Shown: positions 24,190-35,658, numbered from the stretch's first letter. The stretch: 64,000 nucleotides of DNA from Ulota crispa (GCA_963920765.1 OY987251.1:1862501-1926500), one strand, 5' to 3'. Translations and numbers: made by a program. The notes: a model not told the origin generated them from the sequence alone.

Positions 24190-25131
24190 TAAACTTGTAA
24201 CTTTCAAACACTCTTATTGAAACATTTGTCATGTAAAGCCTTATGTGGCAATCAAAGCTTCTTTTATTATCTACAATAAATATGATTCCAATTGTGGTAG
24301 GAAAAAGACATATGAGGTTCATCTAAAAGTAGACTTTTGTAGTATTGTTGCCTCTGCCATTTGGCTTTCCACTCTTTGAAGGAAGAGATTGTTAGAGCAG
24401 CTCCAGTACACACGTAAAAGAGCATGTACCGTTACTTTAGCAAGAAGAGTTGCAATTCAGCCCTCCAACACTTCAACGCTATTGATTTCCAAAGAACGCG
24501 GATAGACGGTAAAAGCTCTTGTCCACACCAATGTGTTGGTCTTTCACTTCCACGCTAGAGTGCAGGGGAGGAGGAATTGTGTTGAAAGTTGCAATGCATT
24601 GTCCAAGAAAATTGGGTTTGATTTGGCTGGATCTAGCTTTGCACAAGTTACTGTGACTGTGCAATGGGAAGGCTGCGGTTAGGGCGGAGCCGGTTAAAAA
24701 AGTTGCACGCACTAGGGCATTGAATATCTCCTTTTATGTATGCGTTTCCACAAATGTGGTAGCGATGCTCTTAATTGTCAAAGGAGAATTGGCTATAATT
24801 GGAATAAGCAATAATGTCACAAAGTTCTTCTTTTTGAAGATTGCTAGAGTTGACAAAACTTGTTGTAAATTAGAGTTTCTAGCAAGACTTGTGCATAAAT
24901 GGTCAATTATGCTTTTCAATGAAATTTATTCATTTGTCACTAATTTTATCATATGGAATGCATGGCTGTCATATGTTCCTGTTGATTGGGTGGTTTAATT
25001 GGGATACATCTTAAATTTGGAGTTTTTTGTTTTAGGATGGTACGACTTTCTCTATACCATTTGTGAGGCGGCAAAGGGGTTCATTATGTGCAAGACCTAC
25101 TATTGCCATTGTAGCTTTTTAATGGCTAGTA
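24190..25131. other. Intergenic; possible short MITE remains, no gene
   Basis: The moderately GC-rich 24,460-24,720 stretch gives a 77-codon minus-strand frame without family character. AGAGCA/TGCTCT phrases at 24,396 and 24,767 might be ends of a small element but lack a target duplication. Confidence 0.35.
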
Positions 25132-25389
25132 CCGCACACTAGCATTGTAGGTGATAGATTCACTTTGGCAGAGTTTTACAAGCAAGAACCATATATCGCC
25201 TCCAAAGGTAGCTTCTACTCAAAACGTTCCTCTAAGGAAGAGCATTACAGCAACTTGGAAGAGCCCTAGGACTTAGAGGATCCATGTTACAAGTTAGAAG
25301 GCCTGGCTCACAAAGTTGAGCACAGTAGCTTGGAAGCTCAAACATCTGACTATGAGAGTCAATTGAAGAAGAGCAAAAGAGCTTTGTAG
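25132..25389 (+). pseudogene. Coding-like fragment of unknown family
   Basis: The plus frame is open except for one TAG at 25,270-25,272 and has a charged, non-repetitive composition (FTLAEFYKQEPYIASKG, HYSNLEEP, then LAHKVEHSSLEAQ and YESQLKKSKRAL). It is better balanced than the surrounding AT-rich sequence. I recognise no family. It could be a gag fragment, a decayed exon or chance. Confidence 0.25.
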
Positions 25390-25737
25390 GTCCATCATTA
25401 AAGTTGAAAGAACTCTTGAAGCACACTGTGAAGGCATTTGTCCATTCTTCAACCTTAACTAGGCAGTTTGCACATGTAATTTTCATAAATCCATTTTGTA
25501 GTGAAATTTTTCTTATGGTTTTATTGGAAAACTGCATCTTATGAAACATACTTTACAACAAGTAATTGGTATAATTAGAAGCACTAATACACCAAATAAT
25601 TAGTGTATAAAAGAAAATTTTGTGGATGTATTACTCTCCTATTCTTAAAAAGTTTATTAAGATGAGAGCTGCATTTATATAGAAATGGATGGGGATCCAA
25701 TGTTTTGAAGTGGCATAATTTTTAGGGTTTAATGTCA

Positions 25738-26230
25738 CTGGTTATTAAGATTTTAAAATTACTTCCTAGAAGGAAATAGCTTAGAATTTACAAGAGAATA
25801 ACTTTTATTTTAAGCTCAAGAGCTTATCATGTTTCAATGGTTCACAAATGAAGCTCAAACAAGCGGATTGAGCAAGCAATATGCAATTTTTTTGTGGTTG
25901 TGCAAACTCTCACCCCACAAAAGCAATTGTTCCAAAAAAAACTCATCTACTCACCACCAAGTGGAAATTTTGACTTAGCTCGTCTCCATTCAATCTGAAA
26001 TATCCACCTAGTGGTGAGTAGACGGGTTTTTTTTGGAACAATTGCCTTTGTGGAGTGAGAGTTTGCATAACCACAAAAAAAATTGCATACTGCTTGCTCA
26101 ATCCGCTTGTTTGAGCTTCATTTGTGAACCATTGAAACATTATAAGCTCTTGAGCTTAAAATGAAAATTATTCTCTTAGAAATTCTAAGTTGTTTCCTTT
26201 TAGGAAGTAATTTCAAAATCTTAGTAACAG
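25738..26230. mobile_element. 493-bp foldback MITE
   Basis: The arms 25,738-25,975 and about 25,995-26,230 are inverted copies with only scattered mismatches (for example 'gaagctcaaacaagcgg' against 'ccgcttgtttgagcttc', and 'ttttggaacaattgc' against its complement). The loop is about 20 bp. It would fold into a long hairpin if transcribed. No target duplication is clear. Confidence 0.75.
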
Positions 26231-26714
26231 ATGTAGTAATTGTGATTTGAAAAAATCACCTTTGAACGTACAATATTCCACTTTGTCAATCTATCACTCA
26301 CTACTCACTACAAATGCACAATAAGCTATTTGGCCAAGAACAAAAGTTGTTCTCCTATAAATTTTGAGTTGTTTTTATTCAAAAAGTTTCTTCAAAATCT
26401 CAATAGATCTTCCTCTAAATTTGATTTCAAAATTAAGCCTTGAGGCACTAAACTAGAAGTTATGTACACATTCAATTTATGAACATAATCAATATTTCAT
26501 TGATACATGTATAAATTACAAGAAATCTAGGAAAAATGTGTGATATTATAAATTGACCAATCACAATATTTACTCATCATATTGATTTTAAACAAAAAAA
26601 ATATTGCCAAATTCAAATTAGCGGGCATTCAAATGGATTCCTATATCCACATGTACTCCATGCAAAGTTCTACTTGTCAATACATATAAAAAATAGCCAA
26701 CATGGAGCTTCTAA

Positions 26715-27028
26715 GGGCATCTCCATCGGTGGCTTGGGCTTGCTCAAAGTGGATGAAAACTTTCTAGGCCCCTCTCAAAACCCTCTCAAACTCTCTTATT
26801 TAGCGCGTCTAGCAAGCCACTCTTCAAGTCATTATTCATGCACTATTCACCCTAAGTTTAGTGAGCTTTATCCTCTATTTCCTAGATAAGTAGTCAACTG
26901 CTTATTTATGGGGTGTGTTGGAATGTAATGCCACCTTTTCAAAAAACATGGGTCGAGATTGAGAGCGGTCAGGCCTTGCCAAACGAGATGAAAAACTTTG
27001 AGAAAGTCTAGACCGGTGGAGATACCCC
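26715..27028. mobile_element. 314-bp MITE, GGGCATCTCC family
   Basis: The left end GGGCATCTCCATCGGTGG and right end (complement GGGGTATCTCCACCGGTC) form an imperfect inverted repeat. The phrase 'gatgaaaactttctag' on the left recurs as 'gatgaaaaactttgag' on the right. A single-ended relative lies at 24,115-24,189. Such termini are common in plant MITEs, but the superfamily cannot be fixed without a target duplication. Confidence 0.5.
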
Positions 27029-27758
27029 AAAGGTGGAAGCTTTAAATTTAACCTTACGACACATGTACCTGCTCCATTGGACATGAAATTGACTTTATTC
27101 AAAAGTGGGCCCCTAGATTTTTAATGCTGCCCCAATCTATTATCAAATATGGGTTCACATGCATAGTAAAAGAATCCTATGATGTGAAAAGTTTGATCCA
27201 GCGTGTCACAGAAAAAATAATGAATTTTTGTTGATATTTTCTCTTGACCAATACGACAGTTCAAGTGACAAAAATTTGTCAACTAACTTACCAAATCAAG
27301 GTCTCTTAGTGGATAGAAGATTTGCCAATATCTTATCAAGAATTTGTCAAATGAGACACAATTTCCATTGGGATATCTCAATGATTTACACATTTCTAAC
27401 TTTTTTGGTTCGATTTTAATTGTTAGACTTTAAAATATCCACATTTAGTTGAATACAGCTTCTATTTTATAGGTATCAAACATGTCATCAACACTTTATG
27501 TATTTATCACATTTTGGTATTTTGTAAAATACTTGTTATAATGATTGACGCATGATTTCCTGTATCAGTTTACTCAACTTTATTATTTTGTTGATGTTTC
27601 TAATAAAAGATCTAAAAAATCAAAGAAGCAAAATAGAATTAAACAAGTCAGTTATGTAATCATGTTGACATAAATATATTGTCCCTTTACATATTGGAAT
27701 AAAAATTTAAAAAAACCTTGAAATTTGCAATTTACTTTTCCATATTGTTTTCAACACG
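27029..27758. other. AT-rich spacer, nothing assigned
   Basis: A 63-codon plus frame at 27,228-27,419 has no family character. No repeats noted. Confidence 0.45.
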
Positions 27759-29284
27759 TTAATCCCTAAAGGACCATTGTCCCCTTGGGGGACAAATGGG
27801 ATTTTGGGCATGTACCTACAACTAAATTAGTTTGTGTGATTTTTTGAAAACTTTTGTTGGGTAATTCAAAGATTTATGTGGGTACTTGTATTCTTCTTTA
27901 TTTTAACATTTGACAAAGAAGTTATGCAAGAATTTATCAAAGCTAGGAGAGGAGCGGTGGTTTAGGCAAGGCTTCTCTTTTGTAAGTGGGTGTTGACTTC
28001 AAAGAGGGTTAGCTCTTACGTGCACAAGGTGTGGACACTAAGGCAAAGGGGAGTGGAGTGGAAAGAGCCCATCTTGGAGGACTTCCAACCCTTCATTCCT
28101 TTTGCTTGGAGAGATCACTTAGTGTATCTACAACTAACCACTTGAGTTAAGTGGTTTTTTGTCCCCCTATTTATTTTTAAATGAACTATGATTTCAATCT
28201 GTAATTTTGAGAATTCTTTAATAAGGACTATATGATTCTATTGCCAAAATCTTCAATCCAAATAACACATAAGATGATTTCTAGAGAAGGTTGAAAGATG
28301 AACTAAAATGGCATGTTTTTCAACTCATATATTTACAAAGAACACATTTAGATGACCGTTGCATCAATATTCAAGAAATATTAACTTTCAATAGAGCCTC
28401 CTTTTTTAGAATTTGTTGTGCATTTTTTAACAATTTTTTATATATTTAAAATAGGAATGTGAAAGTTATTTTCAGCTTTGCATTGTATCATTTTACTTCA
28501 AAAATTTATAAATAATTATAATTACAAAATTAAATTATCAATAATTCAAAACATAAACTTTCAAAGTAGGAGAATCTACTCATATTCTTTTCCTTTCCTT
28601 TTATTTGAACTTTATAACATAAAATAGGGGGTCCAAAATCATAACTCAAGTAGATTTTAATGGACCCTCTAAGCAATCTACCCAAGTCCTTTTGCTCTTT
28701 CAAAATTTGGTACTTTATTTTTTGTTCACTTTGCCTATTTGTTTCTTGATTGTTTTTTCCAAGTTGTAGTGGAATAAGAGTTTTTGCTTTTGACTATTGA
28801 AACTTTGGTTATTCAAATTTTTGAATTTTTCATAAAGCCTCCAATCTTGCCTAGTGTCTTTGCAAATTTCACGACCTTTTGGCATTCAAAGATTTATTTA
28901 GTATGTTGTACATTTCCAATTCATGTGAAAATCCTCCCACATACCTAACTTGGTTTTCTACATGGAGCAATTAAACTTCAACTTTATGTAGAGTAATGTT
29001 TTGCTACAAAAGCGGTCAAGGGCTTTTAGAGTTTTTGGGTAACAAAGAAAATAACTTTTCTTCCTCACTTTAGATGTCAATATCTCACTCCTCTTCATCT
29101 AAAATGAACTAATTGTTTCTCAAAAGTACCTCTCATAGTCTTGAGCAAGATACTAGAATTGGGATTTTTTTATTTTTTTATTTTTGTAGTTTTAAATTCC
29201 TACCTTTGAACTTGTTCCCCTAGAAGTAGCAACTTTCAGTGTCTTTTATATAAAAAAAAGGCTTGGTCCTTTAGGGCGATTTAA
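27759..29284 (+). mobile_element. piggyBac-like element copy 2, with insert
   Basis: Left: TTAA (27,759-27,762) then TCCCTAAAGGACC and a hairpin TTGTCCCC/GGGGACAA. Right: GGTCCTTTAGGGCGAT then TTAA (29,281-29,284). The first 180 bp and the last 600 bp are homologous to copy 4 (39.6-40.9 kb) in the same orientation ('cctaacttggt(t/c)ttctac', 'gtgtctttgcaaatttca'). The middle, about 27,945-28,620, has no counterpart in the other copies and includes a GC-rich block. No transposase frame is present. Confidence 0.7.
27955..28160 (+). ncRNA. GC-rich insert ending in a hairpin and T-run
   Basis: A 200-bp GC-richer block inside copy 2 ends with the perfect 8-bp stem AACCACTT (28,136-28,143) / AAGTGGTT (28,149-28,156), a 5-base loop and a run of six T. 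This resembles a small structured RNA or retroposed sequence with a terminator-like tail. No internal promoter boxes or known RNA family were recognised, so this is only a pointer. Confidence 0.15.
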
Positions 29285-29404
29285 TTCTCCAATTTGTTGT
29301 CCACAGATTAAATAAGAAGATAATTATTGTTATTGTGAAATTTTCATATAAAAAGATAAAGCTTGAAATTATTTATTCTCTAACTGTTTTAAAATATAGT
29401 TAGT

Positions 29405-29775
29405 CACTATTACACTACTAAATTTACAAGTATTTTGGAATATCACATCCTGGCCTTTTAATATCACATCTTTAATCTATGATATTATCACATATAGAAA
29501 CAATTTGAAGATTTATTCAAATTTTTATTCTGCATTCTATTTAACATATGAAAATACAAATAAAATTTTGATGATGAATGTGTAGCATAGCAAGTGCCAA
29601 TTGCCAATCATCATACTACTAAAATTAAAATGTCCTCTTTAATATCACATTTTGATCTCTTGAAAATCATATTTCCAAGACTTACTAAAACTTTTATTTT
29701 GCACTTTATTTAACATATGAAAATCCTAGTAATTTTTTTTAATGATGAATACATAGTGTAGCAAATGTCAATTTT
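29405..29775. repeat. Two tandem units of a roughly 190-bp dispersed repeat
   Basis: Each unit has the order 'tactactaaaatt-', 'aatatcacat', 'ttattcaaa-ttttattttgca(t/c)t', 'taacatatgaaaat' and 'gatgaat-catag-gtagcaa(g/a)tg'. Units start near 29,410 and 29,603. The same unit occurs at 38,090-38,775. Gene-free. The block order recalls internally repeated non-autonomous elements such as Helitrons, but no terminal hairpin with CTRR was identified. Confidence 0.5.
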
Positions 29776-29891
29776 TTTAAAGTAGCATTTTACATACAAA
29801 AATTGATGCACAATTTTCAAATGCTGTGCATAGTAAAGGTATTCAATTTAAAGCTTCAACTTTCACATGCTCAATACAATTATGTCATAGT

Positions 29892-30804
29892 TTAACCTCT
29901 AAAGGACCAAGCCATTTTTTCAGTGAAAATCACTCAAAACTGCCACTTTTGGGGGAGTCAATAAGAAGGTAATTTTTTTTTAAATTTGGGAAATCCAACC
30001 GTAAGATCTTGCCCTAGACTGGATTAGGTACTTGTGAAAAAACAATCAGGTCATTTCAGATGGACATGAGTGAGATATTTACATCTAAAATGAAAAGAAA
30101 AGTTTTTCATGCTGCTCCAAAATTTCAGAAGCCTTTAACCACTCTTATATCAAAAAAGTTGCTCCACGCAACTTCGCGCTTTATTTTTCTAATGTAGGAG
30201 ATCAAGTTAGCTATGTGTTGGAGAATTCTCAAATCAATTGGAACTATACAACACATGGGAAAAAATAAGTAAAAAGAAGTAGAGAATGAGTCAAAACACT
30301 AAATTGTTAAGAATTCAATTATAGAAATGAAAATGCTAATCCCAACAGTGATAATGTTGTGATAATCAATCTACTTCCTTAGGTTTAATTATTTTTTCAA
30401 AATAATGAAAATTGAGTAAAATGAAGGACTTCAAAGTTTATTTTAGAGTAAAGAATCCATAACTGCCCGCAAACAAAAACTCCTCATAACTTTCATCTCA
30501 TTGATTGAAATTGAATGATTCAAAGCTTCTCATCTATAAAACAAAATCTAAGGAACCAATTTCAAATTTTAATTTAAAAAAAATTTAAGAAGTATTTGGG
30601 CTGCTCGGGCAGGCAGTTCTCTCCAAAATCTTCAGAAATTCTTACGTAACTTCTTCAATAATTTTTGGAATGAGGAAAAAAATAGAGGCCCACTTAGATA
30701 TTTGAATTCCTCATCTTTAATAAAAGTTTTAGAAAATTACACAAAGTAGCTTATCCAAAGATACATGCCCAAACTCGAAGGGACAATGGTCCTTTAGGGG
30801 TTAA
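29892..30804 (-). mobile_element. piggyBac-like element copy 3, complete (905 bp)
   Basis: The best-preserved copy. TTAA target sites flank both ends (29,892-29,895 and 30,801-30,804). Termini are CCTCTAAAGGACC and, at the other end in complement, CCCCTAAAGGACC. The orientation is opposite to copies 1, 2 and 4. Its high-coordinate 440 bp match copy 1, and its low-coordinate 220 bp match the right end of copy 4. TTAA duplication together with CCC-starting, TAAAGG-type ends is the signature of the piggyBac superfamily (canonical end TTAA CCCTAGAAAG). It is non-coding, hence a non-autonomous derivative. Confidence 0.75.
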
Positions 30805-31041
30805 GTTGATCAAGTCAACTTGTTTCAAACTTGAATTTTTAATAGATTAAGCATTTGATATGCAATGTTTTGTCATGTTGGGGACAATGTGCAATTAATT
30901 TTAAAGCTTTTACAGCAAAACATTTATTGTCAAATTCAAGTGTACCCATATTGGGTTATATATAGAGCTTTGTATCAATGATAAGTTCCAATAAATCAAA
31001 TTGATCATGCACATATGCAAATGATTTGTTTGGAAATACTA

Positions 31042-31252
31042 AGGTAGTGTGCTCTAATTGCATTCATGCTCTAATTGCGTTTGGTTTTAGGAACGAGAGA
31101 CATTTTAGATGACATATCTATTACTGTCATTGATGAGTTAGGTAGGACTAGCTATAAAGCTAGTCCCACCAAACTCATCAATGATAGTAGTAGATATGTC
31201 ATCTAAAATGTCTCTTGTTCCTAGAGCCAAACGCAATTAAAGCACACTACCT
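31042..31252. mobile_element. 211-bp near-perfect palindromic MITE with TA duplication
   Basis: Ends AGGTAGTGTGCTYTAATTGC are inverted at both termini, flanked by TA at 31,040-31,041 and 31,253-31,254. The arms pair almost completely to a centre near 31,150 (GGACTAGC-TATAAA-GCTAGTCC). TA duplication plus full palindromy suggests a Tc1/mariner (Stowaway-like) MITE. The hairpin is long enough to be a small-RNA source if transcribed. Confidence 0.7.
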
Positions 31253-32536
31253 TACTGTGTCACCAATTTTTCCACAAATGAAGCAATACATTCAAATTGC
31301 TTTTACTAACTAAACAATGTCTAGGATATCCAAGCTTTATAAGAAATTTGCAAACAATGATACATTTTTTTCACTACAAAGCGGATTTCTTCTTTTGACT
31401 TTATAGTGTCAAATTTGAAATTGCTTGATTTGATTTCAGCCAATGCACTTGCCTCCCTTAAAAAACTCTCCATACCTGAAAGGGCATGCAAGTTCTTACT
31501 GTTCATCTACAATACCCAAAAAAATCTTGCTCCAGAACAACATTTTCATATGGCATTGACTGAAAGGATGTCACAAATCACTCATGAACATTAGCCATTT
31601 GCTAAGTTTGTAACTGTTTTCTTGTCAAATGGTTTAAATTATTTGGTTAAAGTTTTTATAAGAAGTGAATTCTACCAACAACAAATATGTTATATATACC
31701 ATTTCTAATCTGAAAATGACCCTTGTTACTTTCCCACACTAAATCCTTACAAGTTCTTGATACAGAATCATATTTAATCATTTTCTTGGTAATCAAAGTT
31801 TAACAAAGTTTGAAATTTGTCATTGTAAGTGTGACATGAATTCCCATAAATGGCGAATACATTCTACTTGTTTGAAATTCTGAAAGCAAATGTTACAATG
31901 ATGTTGTACGATTAAGTTCAATTTATTTTGGAAGCGGATTTCCTTCGAACTTCTTTGACATGCAATGCGTAACTCCTTCTCAGAATTGTCGTAAAGTTTT
32001 GATTTCATAGCTTTGGGGGTACTTAAATATATTGTGATGCGTGAAAATGTTGAAAACGATTACAACAGAGACTGAATGTAATTCATATAACATGTAAAAA
32101 GTATGTTCATGTATATAGTGTATGATATGTACTACTTTTTATTATATAAATGAAAAAGGCTTTGAAAGGTACGTACGTAGTTGCCATCAAGCGATATATG
32201 AAAATGCCGTCGGAAAAAACAACCAGAAGAAAATAGCAATATATTGCAACTGATAATGGTTCTTTGACATACCTGTATCATGTAGTTAGCTCTCAAAAGA
32301 GCACAAGTTTCATCTTTTAAGCCAATAAAAAACAAATGCCATTATTCACAAATGGTGCTTTAATTAGAGAGACTAGCGCTTGAAAATTACCATTAGAGAA
32401 GGATCTTTTTTTTGTGGAACAACCATATATACATGTGTATTATTTATATAAATATATAAATATATTTATATGCATATGCATATATGTATATGTAAATCTA
32501 TTTATATATGCACACATTACATCAATATATCAAAAT

Positions 32537-32548
<12 letters not shown>

Positions 32549-32593
<45 letters not shown>
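32549..32593. repeat. (AT)n microsatellite
   Basis: About 22 uninterrupted AT units, preceded by imperfect TATA/CATA repeats from about 32,440. Confidence 0.95.
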
Positions 32594-32597
<4 letters not shown>

Positions 32598-32599
32598 TA

Positions 32600-33854
32600 T
32601 AATAGGACAATTTCTTGTTAATAGAAATAAGGTCTGAAGGCGTCAAGTTACAATGATACAACTTGGTGCTTCAAGCCCTATGAATGTCTATTGCCCAAAT
32701 GGGCCTGTATGACGCAATGATGATGTCCCCTGACTTTATTCTTTTAATCTATATTCAAAAAGACATGTTGTGAATGAATTGCCATTTAATTTAAATTAAA
32801 GTTAATCAACATTACGTGTTCAAGTGTTCTTTAGTATTGCTTCTCACACCAATAATACTAAAAATGAAGTAATTTAATATCAATATGAGTTTCTAATGCA
32901 GGTTAATTAAAGTATTCAAAGTATGTTAGGTGATTGTACAACATTCAAATTTAACCTAAAATATTGTGACTCGAGTGGCCACATGTTATGGATTATTTCT
33001 GAGTATATCTTCCACGTAAAAAATACGTTGAAAGCTGTACTGCTTGAGAGATGATGTCAAGAAGCTGGGAAAAGCTTAGAGCCAAAACCGTACCTTGAAA
33101 ATAAGAGAAGGGAACGTACCATGCCTTCACATTAATTAGGCCAAACTAGTACAAAGTTCACCCAAACTAGTGTAAAGAAGTTTTGTACATTATTGACTTT
33201 TATACTAATTGAACTAACTTGTGAAGTTTTGAATTACAATAAGTTTAATTTGCAGAAAATACATTCTCTAGGATATTCTCCTTTGATTAACATTTCATTC
33301 AAAATTTTTGGAGATCATTGAAAAGATGGCGTGACCCTTGAACTTGAAATTTGAATTAAGAACATCCCCAGCAAAACCTTCCAAAAAGTCAAATTAATTT
33401 TCTGAATGAGCATTGTAAATTTAAGTAGGATCGAATGCTAATGATTTTTTTATCATACATATTGAGAAAAATCTGCTGTTTGTTTTATAAATCATGATTG
33501 GTTATTCTCTATAATCTCATAAACCATCCTCAAGAATTCCATATAGATGATTTGTCCACATTTCACCATATGTTTATTTGCTGTTATGGGGACTTCCGAT
33601 TTTTTTTTTAAAATTTGAAAACATTGCAGGAGTCACATATTATAGCAAGTTATACTGATGACACAATGAACTGGTGTAGTGAATAAACCTGTGTTTACAA
33701 TGACTCATTTTCAACTTCAACCTACAGTGAAGCAAAACCGTTTTTTGCAAATTCAACATTCTCAGTAAATTTTAGTCCATATTCATTGGAGTACAATAGC
33801 AAAACCAACCATAATTTGTATATTTTATGTCGTGTAAATCCTTACTTGTGATCT
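32600..33854. other. AT-rich intergenic, nothing assigned
   Basis: No supported gene or element between the AT microsatellite and the large palindrome. Confidence 0.4.
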
Positions 33855-35024
33855 TTCAAGGGAAAATATCAAAACTAGGCCTAACAATTGGCCGTATTTC
33901 AAAAATAGTCCTGACAATTCAGAAATATCAAAAATAGGTCTCATATGGGTCCTAAGTTTTTGCGGTTGATTTTTTTCAACTCCCTGAACCAAACCGGTTG
34001 GTGAAAGATTTTTTTTTGTTGTTTTCTCTATATCATATTATAAATATTGAAATTTTTGATTTTCAACCAGCTTTTCAACTAGATTTTCAACCAATGTTTA
34101 CAAATTGCAAACGGTTTTTTCTCATTTCAACCAACTAGCTTTGAACTAGCTATTGATTCTTCCTGAACCGCCTCACCATATATAAAAAATAGGCCTTGCA
34201 ACTAAGGTGACCAAATTTTGTGCATGTTTATATATGGGAATTGATATGAGCACACCTGGGATTTGATATATGCATGCAAGGAGAGGGGTAAATTTTAGAT
34301 ATTCACCATCAACAAGCTAAATTTGGAAAGTTCAACTTTAGATTTGGATTTCAAGACCTTGATTAGTCTAGAACCACAATGGAGGGTACAATTGAACTAT
34401 GTCCCATGGAAAAGCTTAGCTACAAGGCAAATTATTAGTTTTTCCCTTGTTTGTAGAAAAAGCTAAGCTTTTCCATTGGGCGTAGTTCATTTGTAGTCTC
34501 CATCGTGGTTCTAGACTAAATCAAGGTCTTGAAATCCAAATCTAAAGTTGAACTTTCCAAATTTAGCTTGTTGATGGTGAATATCTAAAATTTACCCCTC
34601 TCCTTGCATGCATATATCAAATCCCAGGTGTGCTCATATCAATTCCCATATATAAACATGCACAAAATTTGGTCACCTTAGTTGCAAGGCCTATTTTTTA
34701 TATATGGTGAGGCGGTTCAGGAAGAATCAATAGCTAGTTCAAAGCTAGTTGGTTGAAATGAGAAAAAACCGTTTGCAATTTGTAAACATTGGTTGAAAAT
34801 CTAGTTGAAAAGCTGGTTGAAAATCAAAAATTTCAATATTTATAATATGATATAGAGAAAACAACAAAAAAAAATCTTTCACCAACCGGTTCAGGGAATT
34901 GAAAAAAATCAACCGCAAAAACTTAGAACCCGTATGAGACCTATTTTTGATATTTCTGAATTGTCAGGACTATTTTTGAAATACGGCCAATTGTTAGGCC
35001 TAGTTTCGATATTTTCCCTTTGAA
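33855..35024. mobile_element. 1.17-kb near-perfect foldback element
   Basis: The arms, about 33,855-34,430 and 34,445-35,024, are inverted copies with only a few percent mismatch and a loop of roughly 10-20 bp centred near 34,438. Termini are AAGGGAAAATATC / GATATTTTCCCTT. Such a long, hardly diverged palindrome must be young or kept uniform by gene conversion. If transcribed it would form a 570-bp double-stranded RNA. No target duplication was resolved. Open frames inside are symmetric shadows. Confidence 0.85.
34236..34647. mobile_element. 412-bp GGGAATTGATATG foldback MITE at the centre of the larger palindrome
   Basis: Both ends are GGGAATTGATATGAGCACAC-type inverted termini. A second, diverged member of this family lies alone at 40,269-40,681 (413 bp, same order of blocks: termini, 'taaattttagat', 'tttagatttggattt', 'tctagaacca', 'aaaagcttagct'). 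The independent copy shows that the inner 412 bp is a mobile unit in its own right, here sitting exactly at the symmetry centre of the outer foldback. Confidence 0.7.
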
Positions 35025-35184
35025 AAATGAGATCCAAAAAAAGTGACTGTAGCAATGACTGCACCCAAGTATCCCATTCCCTCTCTTCCCTTGTACCTTT
35101 ACTGCAGCAGTACAATTGCATCATCCCACTCTAAAACTTATTTTAATTTAGAACAAAAAGAATCTGTTGTTGGGGCGCTGGAGG

Positions 35185-35265
35185 TTAACCCCTCAACTCC
35201 CCGAATGTCGCAAAATACACTGAAGATGGGGCAATGTTTTGGCCCCTAGGGCGTTGAAGGGTTAA
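35185..35265. mobile_element. 73-bp TTAA-flanked mini element, possible piggyBac-like
   Basis: TTAA (35,185-35,188) CCCCTCAACTC ... GCGTTGAAGGG TTAA (35,262-35,265). The inverted ends are CCC(C/T)TCAAC(T/G)C. The format equals the larger TTAA elements, but the terminal sequence differs after the first few bases and the unit is very short, so chance is possible. Confidence 0.35.
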
Positions 35266-35658
35266 TATAATTTATTGTGAAAGTTTCATTTTTTAGCCCA
35301 TTATTTGTAGTATTATTTCTGGCTGATTGTACAATAATAATCATGTATTGTTGTTGAGTTACATCAAATCACTTCCATTAGCTTTATTGTAGATTTTCTA
35401 CGATTGCATGTGAGTTTTTGCATTTTTCATATGTAACAATGATTTAGGTAGATCACTCTTTGTATATTTGGGTACCCCACGTGCGGCGAGGGGGTAATTT
35501 ATAGGGGGCTATGTACTTCCTAGGCAAGAATAATAAGACCTCTATGATTATATGATTTGAAAAATTGGCCTATTTTAGGGTACTCTATAATTACTTATAC
35601 AGGTTTAGAGATACCATTTTTACTAAGCTATTTTATTTATAAGGGAAAAAATAAATTC

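Noticed and set aside
31321..32335. Three minus-strand frames (31506-31321, 32008-31820, 32335-32132) with CAG|GTATG-type junctions, considered as exons
   Set aside because: Junctions can be read as donor or acceptor, adjoining frames contain stops, and no family was recognised; kept out for lack of support.
34909..35249. Opposing 70-codon frames at the edge of the large palindrome
   Set aside because: Partly inside a palindromic arm, mutually overlapping on both strands, no family match.
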